From DASVBJ01 sp036375895 (lineage in GTDB: Bacteria; Actinomycetota; Actinomycetes; JACCUZ01): a DNA stretch of 10,267 nt. Positions within the stretch are counted from its first letter, which is position 1; every line of letters begins with the position of its first letter. Below are positions 1 to 6,794 of the stretch, piece after piece. The translations under genes and the position numbers were made by a program. The notes below the pieces were generated by a model. The model ran no database searches, was not told where the DNA came from, and saw nothing but the letters and a program-made list of their open reading frames with translations. Where the stretch lies: assembly GCA_036375895.1 (NCBI GenBank), contig DASVBJ010000130.1, forward strand, positions 1 through 10,267. Reading direction: 5' to 3'.

Positions 1-204
1 GTCGTTCCAACTCGAGTAGAACACCTCGAATCCCAGGCTGTAGTAGCGCACAGGCGTGGCCACGGGTGACCCGTCGGACCGGACAGTTGCGATCACCGCA
101 GTGTTGTGGATCGAAAGCAGGTTCAGGATCCGTTCCTCGAGTTTCTCGCCCGGAAGCAACGTCGTGGGTGGCGGGCCTTCCAGCCATGGGTTCGTGATGG
201 GCAT
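1..204 (-). CDS. FMN-binding split-barrel (PPOX/F420-type) protein, 3' end cut by window
   Basis: Only the first 68 codons are in the window; the gene continues past position 1. The translation has a short polar leader (MPITNPWLEG), a helix (EKLEERILNLLS) and then the strand-turn-strand pattern typical of pyridoxamine-phosphate-oxidase-like split barrels: TAVIATVRSDGSPVATPVRYY followed by EVFYSS. In this family that segment begins the flavin- or F420-binding barrel; members act on pyridoxamine phosphate, F420-linked substrates or haem, and the fragment does not say which. I chose ATG at 204-202; a GTG at 219-217 is in frame but lies in the loop of a hairpin. No clear Shine-Dalgarno is visible. 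GC over the first 180 bases is about 61%, well below the roughly 77% in a sampled stretch of the next gene, so the gene may be a recent arrival. Family call fairly safe, substrate unknown. Confidence 0.72.
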   Translation of the reverse strand, partial: MPITNPWLEGPPPTTLLPGEKLEERILNLLSIHNTAVIATVRSDGSPVATPVRYYSLGFEVFYSSWND

Positions 205-208
205 GCCA

Positions 209-226
209 AAGGCTTGCACGAGCCTT
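209..226 (-). promoter_or_regulatory. Hairpin just upstream of the PPOX-like start codon
   Basis: On the minus strand AAGGCT and AGCCTT form a perfect 6-bp stem around the loop CGTGCA. The stem ends 4 nt before the ATG of the partial gene, where a ribosome binding site would be expected. It could limit translation or be an operator; it could also be chance. Confidence 0.3.
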
Positions 227-268
227 GCGACACCCGCTGACTCAGCCGGCGCTGAATGCCTGCGCAAC

Positions 269-291
269 GGCCCCGGGAGATCCTCGGGGCC
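269..291 (-). terminator. Candidate terminator after the Nudix gene
   Basis: On the minus strand GGCCCCG (291-285) pairs with CGGGGCC (275-269) around a 9-nt loop, starting 7 nt after the Nudix stop codon. All seven pairs are perfect and six are G-C. There is no T-tract, which is usual for high-GC actinobacteria. It probably closes the sigma/anti-sigma/Nudix transcript and separates it from the partial gene downstream. Confidence 0.55.
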
Positions 292-298
292 GAGGTGA

Positions 299-766
299 TC
301 AGCCGAGCAGCCGCGATGCCAGCCGGTCGAGGAACTCGCGCTGGGCCGCCACGATGCGCTCGCCTGCGTCCCGGAGGTCGAACCAGGCCGCCCGGTCGAC
401 CTCCGGGAACTCCGCGACCCGGCCGGAGCCCTTCGGCCACTCCATCGTGAAGGTGCCCGGCGTGACCTCGCCCGGGTCGAGGTCGGCCTCGACGGCCCAG
501 ACGGTCACGACCTTGCCGCCCGACTGCCTGACGCTGCCCAGGTCGACGAGGTCGCCGGCAGGCACGGGCAGGCCGAGCTCCTCCTGGAACTCCCGGCGTG
601 CCGCGGCGAGAGGCTCCTCGTCGGGCTCGTACTCGCCCTTGGGCACCGACCACGCACCCGCGTCCCGTCTCGCCCAGAACGGCCCACCCATGTGACCGAG
701 GAGCACCTCCACTCCCCCCGAGCTCCTGCGGAACAGCAGGATCCCCGCGCTGCGCCGCGCTGGCAT
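299..766 (-). CDS. Nudix hydrolase
   Basis: 155 residues, a normal length for a single-domain Nudix enzyme. The Nudix box Gx5Ex7REUxEExGU is complete: G44, E50, R58, E59, F60, E62, E63, G65 and L66. E59, E62 and E63 are the expected metal ligands. The box is preceded by WSVPKGEYEPDE, and with the GGPFWARRDAGAW stretch before it this matches a common bacterial subgroup annotated only as Nudix or NTP pyrophosphohydrolase. It should hydrolyse a nucleoside diphosphate linked to another group; the substrate cannot be read from sequence. The ATG lies 7 nt past the anti-sigma stop and lacks a good Shine-Dalgarno, so translation probably depends on reinitiation from the upstream gene. This ties it to the sigma factor operon, perhaps as a damage- or stress-linked clean-up enzyme (inference). 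Confidence 0.92.
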   Translation of the reverse strand: MPARRSAGILLFRRSSGGVEVLLGHMGGPFWARRDAGAWSVPKGEYEPDEEPLAAARREFQEELGLPVPAGDLVDLGSVRQSGGKVVTVWAVEADLDPGEVTPGTFTMEWPKGSGRVAEFPEVDRAAWFDLRDAGERIVAAQREFLDRLASRLLG

Positions 767-773
767 CGGCGGC

Positions 774-1433
774 TCAGACCCGGCCGAGCGACCGGAGGTC
801 GGACACCGGGATCGTCAGCAGCTCGTGCCCGTCGGCCTCCTCGACCACGAGCCGGGCGAGCCGCTCGGGGTGGATCGCGGTGGCGCCCGTGACGGTGGCC
901 GTGCCCGAGTAGCTCACCTCCCAGCTGCCCGCGACCTCGCGGTTGCCGCCATGGTCGACGACAACCAGCCGGCACCACTTGCCGGGGGTGACGCCGCGCA
1001 GCGCCAGGCTCACCCGGCTACCGGTGTCGGTGCCTGTCACGGTGGCACGGCCCTGCACGGGACCAGAAGTGGCCGACACGGTCGTCGTGACCGGGGCCTG
1101 CTGCTCCGGCCAGGCGACCACCGCGGTGGCCGTTCCGAGAGCCAGCACCGCGGCCGCCACGCCGACGACGAGGCGCCGGCGCCTCGTCGTACGCCGGGTC
1201 GCGTCCGCCGCCGCCACCAGCCGTCGGTAGGCCCCCTCGTCCGGGGCGAGGGGCGCGGCAGCCGCCTCGGCCGGGGTCAGCCGGGCCAGCAGGCCCGGCA
1301 GCGACGCCATCTCCTGCAGGGCGGCCCGGCAGTCGGCACAGCCGTCCAGGTGTGCCGCGTAGCGCGCCCGCTCCGGCGGGTCCAGGGTGCCGAGCGTGAA
1401 GGCACCGACGGTCACCTGATCGGGACAGGTCAT
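774..1433 (-). CDS. Anti-sigma factor with zinc-finger (ZAS) domain and one membrane helix
   Basis: 219 residues. The N-terminal cytoplasmic domain carries the ZAS signature HX3CX2C (H28, C32, C35) with a further cysteine at C3, the usual zinc-site arrangement. A basic stretch (RRTTRRRR, 80-87) precedes a single membrane helix at about 88-108, giving N-in topology. Residues 109-219 form an extracytoplasmic beta-rich domain (VSLALRGVTPGKWCRLVVVDHGG), similar to the sensor part of RskA/RslA-type anti-sigma factors. It should hold the adjacent ECF sigma factor inactive at the membrane until a signal releases it, by regulated proteolysis or by zinc/thiol chemistry. Its ATG overlaps the sigma stop codon as ATGA (1433-1430), with a GGGGGGTG ribosome binding site inside the sigma gene, so the two are made in a coupled ratio. 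Role secure; signal unknown. Confidence 0.93.
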   Translation of the reverse strand: MTCPDQVTVGAFTLGTLDPPERARYAAHLDGCADCRAALQEMASLPGLLARLTPAEAAAAPLAPDEGAYRRLVAAADATRRTTRRRRLVVGVAAAVLALGTATAVVAWPEQQAPVTTTVSATSGPVQGRATVTGTDTGSRVSLALRGVTPGKWCRLVVVDHGGNREVAGSWEVSYSGTATVTGATAIHPERLARLVVEEADGHELLTIPVSDLRSLGRV

Positions 1434-1945
1434 GAGGTCACCCCCCGCTCCTCCAAGGCGAGCCGCAATGCGCGCAGGGCATAGAAGGTACGGGACTTCA
1501 CCGTGCCCGCGGGCACCTTGAGCACGGCCGCGGCCTCGGCGACCGAGCGGCCGAGGTAATAGGTCTCGACGAGCACCTCGCGGTGCGCGGGCGTCAGGGA
1601 CGCGAGCGCCTCGGCCACCAGCCAGGTCTCGAGGACGCGGTCGAGGTCATCGTCGGCGGCGATCCCGACCAGGGCGTCGCCGCCCACCTCGGCCGGGCGG
1701 GCCTGCCGCGCCCGGTGCGCGTCGATGGCGACGTTGCGGGCGATGGTCAGCAGCCAGGGGCGCAGCGAGTCGCGGCCCGGGTCGATGTGCCGGCGGCTCC
1801 GCCAGGCCTTGAGCAGGGTCTCCTGGACGACGTCCTCCGCTCGGCCCCGGTCGCCGGTGAGGCGCAGGGCGTACGCCAGCAGCGGCGCCGCGTGCTCGTC
1901 CCAGAGCGCGCGCAGCGACCTGTCGTCGAGGGTGGCACTGCTCAC
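1430..1945 (-). CDS. ECF RNA polymerase sigma factor, SigL-like
   Basis: 171 residues with the two-domain ECF layout. Region 2 spans about 10-75: LWDEHAAPLLAYALRLTGD, then AEDVVQETLLKAW, then RPWLLTIARNVAID. Region 4 spans about 112-165: LTPAHREVLVETYYLGRSVAE, then VPAGTVKSRTFYALRALR, the helix-turn-helix that reads the -35 element. From memory the sequence is close to Mycobacterium tuberculosis SigL in both regions and ends in a similar ERGVTS tail; SigL likewise pairs with a ZAS anti-sigma factor (RslA). The start is GTG at 1945-1943, with AAGGTGAGG just upstream. The TGAACC-N16-CGT promoter in front of it matches this sigma class, so the gene very likely activates itself. Exact ECF subgroup assignment needs a profile search. 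Confidence 0.95.
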   Translation of the reverse strand: MSSATLDDRSLRALWDEHAAPLLAYALRLTGDRGRAEDVVQETLLKAWRSRRHIDPGRDSLRPWLLTIARNVAIDAHRARQARPAEVGGDALVGIAADDDLDRVLETWLVAEALASLTPAHREVLVETYYLGRSVAEAAAVLKVPAGTVKSRTFYALRALRLALEERGVTS

Positions 1946-1946
1946 A

Positions 1947-1955
1947 CCTCACCTT
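1947..1955 (-). promoter_or_regulatory. Ribosome binding site of the sigma gene, very close to the start
   Basis: AAGGTGAGG on the minus strand ends 1 nt before the GTG start, or 4 nt if AAGGTG is taken as the pairing core. The predicted transcription start falls inside this element, so a transcript from the upstream promoter may carry little or none of it. Confidence 0.45.
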
Positions 1956-1980
1956 ACGAACGCCGCCCCGTGGCGGTTCA
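1956..1980 (-). promoter_or_regulatory. SigL-type ECF promoter (TGAACC-N16-CGT)
   Basis: On the minus strand TGAACC (1980-1975) is followed by exactly 16 nt and then CGT (1958-1956). TGAACC with a CGT -10 element is the mycobacterial SigL pattern as I recall it, and it sits directly before a SigL-like gene, as expected for autoregulation. Transcription would start near 1950-1947, only a few bases before the GTG at 1945. I saw no second TGAACC-type element facing the divergent phospholipase gene. Confidence 0.72.
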
Positions 1981-2028
1981 CGGTCGACGGCGCCGACCTG
2001 CCCCGCCCGAGGTGACCCGCCGAAGATC

Positions 2029-2063
2029 TCAAGACGGTCCCAAGTCGGTCGCAAGTGATCTCC
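2029..2063. repeat. 11-bp phased direct repeats in the divergent control region
   Basis: AAGACGGTCCC (2031-2041) and AAGTCGGTCGC (2042-2052) are adjacent and identical at 9 of 11 positions; a third unit AAGTGATCTCC (2053-2063) keeps only AAGT and the final C. Head-to-tail 11-bp units are the arrangement bound by OmpR/PhoB-fold regulators, including SARP and PhoP types. The block lies 64-96 nt upstream of the phospholipase-like gene and is a plausible operator for it. Confidence 0.4.
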
Positions 2064-2126
2064 GTGACGCTGCTCCTGCCCGCGGAGACCTCCGGGGGTC
2101 ACATCGACACGTCCCCGGGGGGATGG

Positions 2127-5039
2127 ATGAGATCCGCTGTGTTCCTGGCCGGCCTGCTCACGCGCAGGTCCCTGCACCGCACCTGTGCCCTGGCCGCGAC
2201 GACCGGCCTCCTGGCGACCGGCCTGGTCGTCATGGAGAGCAACACCGCCAACGCCTGGAAGCCACCGACGCACCTGTACGGCGTCGAGTCCGCGCTGCAG
2301 GACGTGCTCGACGACGGGCAGGTGACGATCAAGCCGGCTGACGGCAGCCTGCCGATCACCATCCCGGTCGACGCGACGATCCGGCAGGCCCTGACGGCGC
2401 ACCCGGAGGCCTACCGCGCCGGAACGGCCGGACCGGATGCCTACCCGGACATCCTGTTCGGGCAGGGCCAGATCCACCCGGACACCCGCACGCACAACGA
2501 CGACGCAGACACCTCGACCCACAAGTCCAGCGACGCGGCCTTCAGCCACGAGTGGCTGGACTACCTGTGGGAGCAGGCGTGGAAGCCGCTGCCCGCGGGC
2601 CAGGAGGACGAGCGGCTGCGCCGGATCGCGTTCGCGCTGGGGTACATGGGCGGGCACGCCAACGGCGACACCTGGGCGCACACGTGGATCAACGAGAAGG
2701 CCGGCGGGGTCTTCCCCGACTTCACCGACCTCGGGAGCGCGGACATCTCGGTGCGGCACGTGCTCATCGAGGGCTACGTCGACAAGCACCGGCCCGGGGC
2801 CGACGCGGCGCCCCGCACGACGTACCAGATGGCCGCGCCGCTCGACTTCGTCGCGGACACGCTGATCCTGTCCGACTTCGCGCGTCAGCACTCGTCGTCG
2901 CCGCTGTACGACTACTTCTTCGAGAAGCAGGCGGCGCTTCAGGTCGACGTGGCCAAGCGTGACTTCGACCTCGCCCACACCGACTGCGCGAGCATCGACT
3001 GGGACTGCTACGAGCAGCACGAGACGCTGCAGGTGCAGACGGCGACGGGCGCCCAGGACGTGGCCGTCACCTGGTGGAAGTGCATCGGCGCGAAGGTCGG
3101 CTGCGCCCCGGACCTGACGGACGTCATCGAGCCGTTCGACCACATCATCTCCGACTACGAGCACGCCTGGATCGACGACATCACCTCCGGCCTGCGTGCC
3201 TGGCCGGCGGTGTCGGAGGCGATCGGCCGCGAGATGTTCGACGGCGGCGACGCCGAGTTCGCGCCGATCCAGGCCGCACTCAAGGACTGGGTGCTCAACC
3301 ACCTGCTGTCGATGATGGGCCTGCCCGACTTCGTCGGCGAGGGCATCTACGCCGCGAGCGAGTTCATCAGCCAGATCGTCAGCTTCGTCACCAGCGCGAT
3401 CGGCGCGGTCCTCGACGCGGTCACCGACGCGCTGCGGGCGGCGTTCCCCGAGGCTGCGGCCCTCGTCGACAAGCTGGAAGCCTTCGTCGACAAGGTGAAG
3501 GAGGACATCACCAACGCCGCCCTCGAGCTCGCCGACGACCTGTTCGGCGTCGTCGTCACGGCAGCGCTCGGCTTCACCGACCTCAACCCGGCGGTGCGGG
3601 CGGCTCTCGACAAGGACGACGACGGGAAGATCAACCCGAGCGAGGCGCTGGACGTCTTCAAGAACCCCGAGGACTTCCTGTCCGACGAGGCGCTGTTCCC
3701 GCCGGACCAGTTCCCGGGCGGCATCCGGCCCGTGCTGGACGCCGACATGCACCTCACCCCGGGCACGGACGACGACGAGAACGACGTCTTCCGGGACTAC
3801 GACCCCGAGCTGTTCGCGCCGCTGCGCGACACCACCACCCTGGCCAAGGTGGCGATGCTCGGGCCGTCCGGGCTCAACCAGCTCGTCCGGGGTCTGGCCG
3901 GCCGCAACGGCGACGGCGCGGGGCTGACCGCGCTGTACGCCGACGAGGCGCCCGCGGCCGGCAGCCAGCCGGCGCGGAGCTGGTCGGTGCCGAACAACGT
4001 GATGCTCGGATGGCACAAGTCGCTGGACGCGGAGTACCAGTGGCGGACCAGCTCACCGAACGACGGCCACTCGTACGGCCTCGGCACCATGTGGCTCTTC
4101 GAGGACTGCGTGGCCCGCGACCAGGTGATGCGCCCGCTGTTCGCAGCACCGGTGGCCGGCGTCGACGCCTTCGGCGACGCCGGTGACCCGGCGAGCAACC
4201 TGACGGACAGCACCGGCGCGGTCTCCACGCTGGCGGTGGCCGCCGGGCCGACGGCGATCCGCGACGGGAAGACCTACGTGGGCGCCGCCACGCGGTTCGG
4301 CACGACCACGAGCGACAACTACTTCCCGCTCGCGCGGCTGCAGGTGCGCACGTCGGTCACGCCGGAGGGCACGCCCGCGTCGTTCGGGCCGTACGTCGCC
4401 GCGGAGGCGACGCCGTTCGGGCTCACCGGGCCCGACGGCGCCTACACCGTGCGGAGCCAGGGCCGGGACGGCTGCAGCAACACCGGCGCCGAGGACGCCC
4501 ACACGTGGGTGCTCGACGCGACAGCGCCGACCATCACGATCACGTCGCCCGGCGACGGTGCGACGTACCCGACGGACGCCACTCCGGCGCTGACCGTCAC
4601 CGTCACCGACGACGGGTCCGGGGTCGCTTCGTCGTCGGCCAATCTCGACGGCACCGCGATGCCGCTCGACGGGACGATCGACGCGTTCTACCTGATGCCC
4701 GGGCTGCACACCGTGACGGTCACGGCGACCGACGCCATCGGCAACACCGCCACGAAGAGCGTCACCTTCCGGGTGCGGGCGACGGCGGCGAGCCTGCTGG
4801 CGAACCTCGACCGGGCCCGGTCGCTCGGGCTGGTGCCGGACGCCAAGGTGTACAAGGGCCTGCGCGACAAGCTGGTTGCCGCGCAGGCGGCGCACCTGCG
4901 GGAGCAGCACGGGACCGAGTGGCACCAGCTCGAGGCGTTCGTGAGCCAGCTCGAGGCGCAGGCCGGCCAGGGCATCGACCGTGGGACGGCCCTGCGGTTC
5001 ATCGCCTACGCCCAGGACCTGGTCGCCAGCCAGGGCTGA
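2127..5039 (+). CDS. Secreted zinc-dependent phospholipase C-like protein with EF-hand and Ig-like domains
   Basis: I start it at ATG 2127, after a GGGGGGATGG ribosome binding region, giving 970 residues; an in-frame start at 2055 would add 24 residues unlike a signal peptide. The signal peptide has basic residues (RRSLHR), a hydrophobic core and an ANA|W cleavage site, so W44 becomes the mature N-terminus. In clostridial alpha-toxin and B. cereus PLC the N-terminal Trp is a zinc ligand. Other likely ligands are H49, D104 or D108, H123 or H132, then GGHANGDTWAH (H177, D181, H185) and HVLIE (H211, E215), matching the HxxxD, H and HxxxE pattern of that family. About 360-480 is helical and amphipathic. 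DKDDDGKINPSE (495-506) is a textbook EF-hand loop. About 800-883 is a bacterial Ig-like domain (APTITITSP to SVTFRV). About 888-970 is a helical FIMAH-like domain. It probably cleaves phospholipids or phosphoesters outside the cell; substrate unproven. Confidence 0.85.
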   Translation: MRSAVFLAGLLTRRSLHRTCALAATTGLLATGLVVMESNTANAWKPPTHLYGVESALQDVLDDGQVTIKPADGSLPITIPVDATIRQALTAHPEAYRAGTAGPDAYPDILFGQGQIHPDTRTHNDDADTSTHKSSDAAFSHEWLDYLWEQAWKPLPAGQEDERLRRIAFALGYMGGHANGDTWAHTWINEKAGGVFPDFTDLGSADISVRHVLIEGYVDKHRPGADAAPRTTYQMAAPLDFVADTLILSDFARQHSSSPLYDYFFEKQAALQVDVAKRDFDLAHTDCASIDWDCYEQHETLQVQTATGAQDVAVTWWKCIGAKVGCAPDLTDVIEPFDHIISDYEHAWIDDITSGLRAWPAVSEAIGREMFDGGDAEFAPIQAALKDWVLNHLLSMMGLPDFVGEGIYAASEFISQIVSFVTSAIGAVLDAVTDALRAAFPEAAALVDKLEAFVDKVKEDITNAALELADDLFGVVVTAALGFTDLNPAVRAALDKDDDGKINPSEALDVFKNPEDFLSDEALFPPDQFPGGIRPVLDADMHLTPGTDDDENDVFRDYDPELFAPLRDTTTLAKVAMLGPSGLNQLVRGLAGRNGDGAGLTALYADEAPAAGSQPARSWSVPNNVMLGWHKSLDAEYQWRTSSPNDGHSYGLGTMWLFEDCVARDQVMRPLFAAPVAGVDAFGDAGDPASNLTDSTGAVSTLAVAAGPTAIRDGKTYVGAATRFGTTTSDNYFPLARLQVRTSVTPEGTPASFGPYVAAEATPFGLTGPDGAYTVRSQGRDGCSNTGAEDAHTWVLDATAPTITITSPGDGATYPTDATPALTVTVTDDGSGVASSSANLDGTAMPLDGTIDAFYLMPGLHTVTVTATDAIGNTATKSVTFRVRATAASLLANLDRARSLGLVPDAKVYKGLRDKLVAAQAAHLREQHGTEWHQLEAFVSQLEAQAGQGIDRGTALRFIAYAQDLVASQG

Positions 5040-5047
5040 TCCACGCG

Positions 5048-5091
5048 CCAGCAGGGAGCCGCTCCGCAGCCGCGGGTCGGCTCCCTGCTGG
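5048..5091 (+). terminator. Terminator after the phospholipase-like gene
   Basis: CCAGCAGGGAGCC (5048-5060) and GGCTCCCTGCTGG (5079-5091) form a perfect 13-bp stem around an 18-nt loop, 8 nt after the stop codon. No T-tract follows, only a C/T-rich TCGTCCTCC, as is common in high-GC genomes. The rest of the gap to 5202 shows only a short ACCCTG/CAGGGT inverted pair and no promoter I would defend. Confidence 0.8.
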
Positions 5092-5202
5092 TCGTCCTCC
5101 ACCCGGTCCCCGCCGGGAGGTGTCTTCGGACCCTGATCATCTGCGTGGTCCCAGGGTTCACTGACGAGGGAAGGCCGTGCTGGAGGCGAGGAGGCGGTCG
5201 CG

Positions 5203-5862
5203 GTGAGGTCGATGGTCGTCATCCTCGTTGTCGTGCTCATCTCCGTCGCGCTCTCCGTCGGCCTGCGACGGGAGCCCGCCGACCGGGCGCGGCTGCTCCG
5301 CCGCGAGGGCCTCGGGATCGTGATCGTCCTCGGCGTGCTGGGCACCGCGTTCATCGCCGGGGAGACCTTCGACGACCCGGGCGGCTGGGCGGCCGTCGGC
5401 CTGGTCGCGAGCTGGCTGGTGCCCATGCTCGCGCTCGGCGTGCTCGCGTGGACGCGGCCGCCGGCCGCCACCCCCGTCCTCGCCGTGCTCACCGCACTGA
5501 TCGTCGCGATGAGCCTGTGGCTCGCGGTCCAGCCCGGCGGGTGGCGCTCGGTCGAGGACGACGTGGGCCCGATCCGCGCGCTCGCGGCGTTCGCGGTCGT
5601 GGTCCCCCTCGGCCTGCTCGGCTGGCGGCGGCCCCGCCCGGCCGGCGTCATGCTCCTGGTGGCCGGCCTGGTGCCGGTGCTCGCGGTGCTGGCGGTGGAC
5701 CTCGGCAGCACCCGCGGTGTCGCCGGCACCTCCGTCGGCGCCGTCGCGGCCCCGGCGGTTACCGCCGGCGCGCTGTACCTTGCGGCCGCAGCACTCGACC
5801 GGCGTCCCGTGCCACCGGACGCGAGGCGCCCGAGGCTGCGCCGCCGGCCCAAGACGGCGTGA
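5203..5862 (+). CDS. Seven-helix integral membrane protein of unknown function
   Basis: 219 residues; I do not recognise the family. Hydrophobic segments lie at about 4-20, 34-52, 58-80, 84-103, 122-140, 146-165 and 177-198, separated by short charged turns (LRREPADRARLLRRE, RRPRP). The C-terminal tail is strongly basic and proline/arginine rich (RRPRLRRRPKTA) and should be cytoplasmic. No catalytic motif, cysteine pair or transporter signature is visible. The GTG start at 5203 has GAGGAGG 8 nt upstream; an ATG three codons later is the alternative. It stands alone between a strong terminator and a 63-nt gap before the HAD gene, so context gives no clear hint. Coding status is supported by unbroken hydrophobic periodicity and the ribosome binding site. 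Confidence 0.78.
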   Translation: MRSMVVILVVVLISVALSVGLRREPADRARLLRREGLGIVIVLGVLGTAFIAGETFDDPGGWAAVGLVASWLVPMLALGVLAWTRPPAATPVLAVLTALIVAMSLWLAVQPGGWRSVEDDVGPIRALAAFAVVVPLGLLGWRRPRPAGVMLLVAGLVPVLAVLAVDLGSTRGVAGTSVGAVAAPAVTAGALYLAAAALDRRPVPPDARRPRLRRRPKTA

Positions 5863-5925
5863 CGACCGCGCGGCGAGGACCGCGCGCCGTGCGGCGACCT
5901 CACGCAACCGTGACAGCATCGACGC

Positions 5926-6606
5926 ATGAGCGACGCCCGCCGACCGCCGGCCTTCCTCTTCGACCTCGACGGCACGCTGGTCGACTCGGTCTACCAACAC
6001 GTCGTCGCCTGGCGGGAGGCGCTCTCCCGGGCCGGGATCGACCTGCCCGTGTGGCGCATCCACCGGCGGATCGGCATGAGTGGAGGGCTGTTCGTGCAGG
6101 CCCTGCTGGCCGAGACCGGGGTGCAACTCGGCGCCGAAGAGGTCGAGCAGCTGCAGGACGCCCACGCCGATGTCTACGCCGAGCAGCGCGACTCGGTGAA
6201 GCCGCTGCCGGGGGCGGCCGACCTGCTGGCCGAGCTGACCCTCCGCGCGGTGCCCTGGGCGATCGCCACGAGCGGGCGGAGCCGCGGCGCAAGGCCCGCG
6301 TTGGCGATGCTCGGCCTGCCCGCCGACACCCCGATGGTCACCCGCGACGAGGTGCGGTGGGCCAAACCCGATCCCGACCTGTTCCTCGCCGCCGCCGACC
6401 GGCTCGGCGTGAGCGCCGCCAGTGCGATGGTCGTGGGCGACAGCATCTGGGACCTCCTCGCCGCCCGCCGCGCGGGAGCGCTGGGCGTGGGGTTGCTCTC
6501 CGGCGGCTACGGTCGCGACGAGCTGGAGCGCGCGGGCGCCTTCCGGGTGTACGAGGACCCCGCGGACATGCTGGTCCACCTGCACGAGCTCGGCGTCCGC
6601 ACCTGA
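5926..6606 (+). CDS. HAD-superfamily phosphatase (phosphoglycolate phosphatase / beta-PGM-like)
   Basis: 226 residues with all four HAD motifs. Motif I is FDLDGTLVDS, with nucleophile D13 and acid/base D15. Motif II is AIATSG (S116). Motif III is K147 in AKPDP. Motif IV is VVGDSIWD (D172, D176). A helical C1-type cap lies between motifs I and II at about 16-90. This is the layout of phosphoglycolate phosphatase, beta-phosphoglucomutase and sugar-phosphate phosphatases. D15 and the cap fit a small-molecule phosphatase, but the substrate cannot be assigned. No Shine-Dalgarno is visible before the ATG; a CAGCAT (5914-5919) placed 6 nt before the ATG could be a -10 element giving a leaderless mRNA, though no -35 supports it. 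Confidence 0.93.
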   Translation: MSDARRPPAFLFDLDGTLVDSVYQHVVAWREALSRAGIDLPVWRIHRRIGMSGGLFVQALLAETGVQLGAEEVEQLQDAHADVYAEQRDSVKPLPGAADLLAELTLRAVPWAIATSGRSRGARPALAMLGLPADTPMVTRDEVRWAKPDPDLFLAAADRLGVSAASAMVVGDSIWDLLAARRAGALGVGLLSGGYGRDELERAGAFRVYEDPADMLVHLHELGVRT

Positions 6607-6680
6607 CTGGTCTTGACGGCTGACAGCGGCGGCCGCCGGGCTGAGCCACGTCGGCCGGCGGGCTGCCTCGCCCGGACCGC

Positions 6681-6709
6681 TTGACATGGCCCTGCGCCCG
6701 GATCACGGT
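6681..6709 (+). promoter_or_regulatory. Weak sigma-A-type promoter candidate upstream of the lysozyme gene
   Basis: TTGACA (6681-6686) is an exact -35 consensus. Seventeen bases later stands CACGGT (6704-6709), which keeps the two most conserved -10 bases (A at position 2, T at position 6) but little else. It lies in the 188-nt gap between the HAD and lysozyme genes. Otherwise this gap holds only GC-rich palindromic runs. Confidence 0.25.
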
Positions 6710-6794
6710 CGAGTCGGGCAGGCCGCGCGCCGACCCGGCGTACGACCGGTTCCCGACGGGCGCGGCGACCCGCCCCGGGGATTGGGCGTGCGCG

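Noticed and set aside
1647..4016. Long minus-strand open frame (789 codons) opposite the phospholipase gene
   Set aside because: Its translation is Arg/Val/Gly-rich low-complexity text with no domain, and it lies opposite a gene with signal peptide, zinc motif and EF-hand. In 70%+ GC DNA such antisense frames are expected.
5863..5925. Repeated ACCGCGCG pieces between the membrane protein and HAD genes as a terminator
   Set aside because: They are direct, not inverted, repeats and do not fold into a convincing stem.
5145..6623. 492-codon plus-strand frame spanning the membrane protein and HAD genes
   Set aside because: It is out of frame with both supported proteins and has no ribosome binding site or recognisable domain.
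4053..6687. Overlapping minus-strand open frames opposite the phospholipase 3' end, membrane protein and HAD genes
   Set aside because: They cross a strong plus-strand terminator and three supported genes, and their translations show only Arg/Ala/Pro-rich composition.
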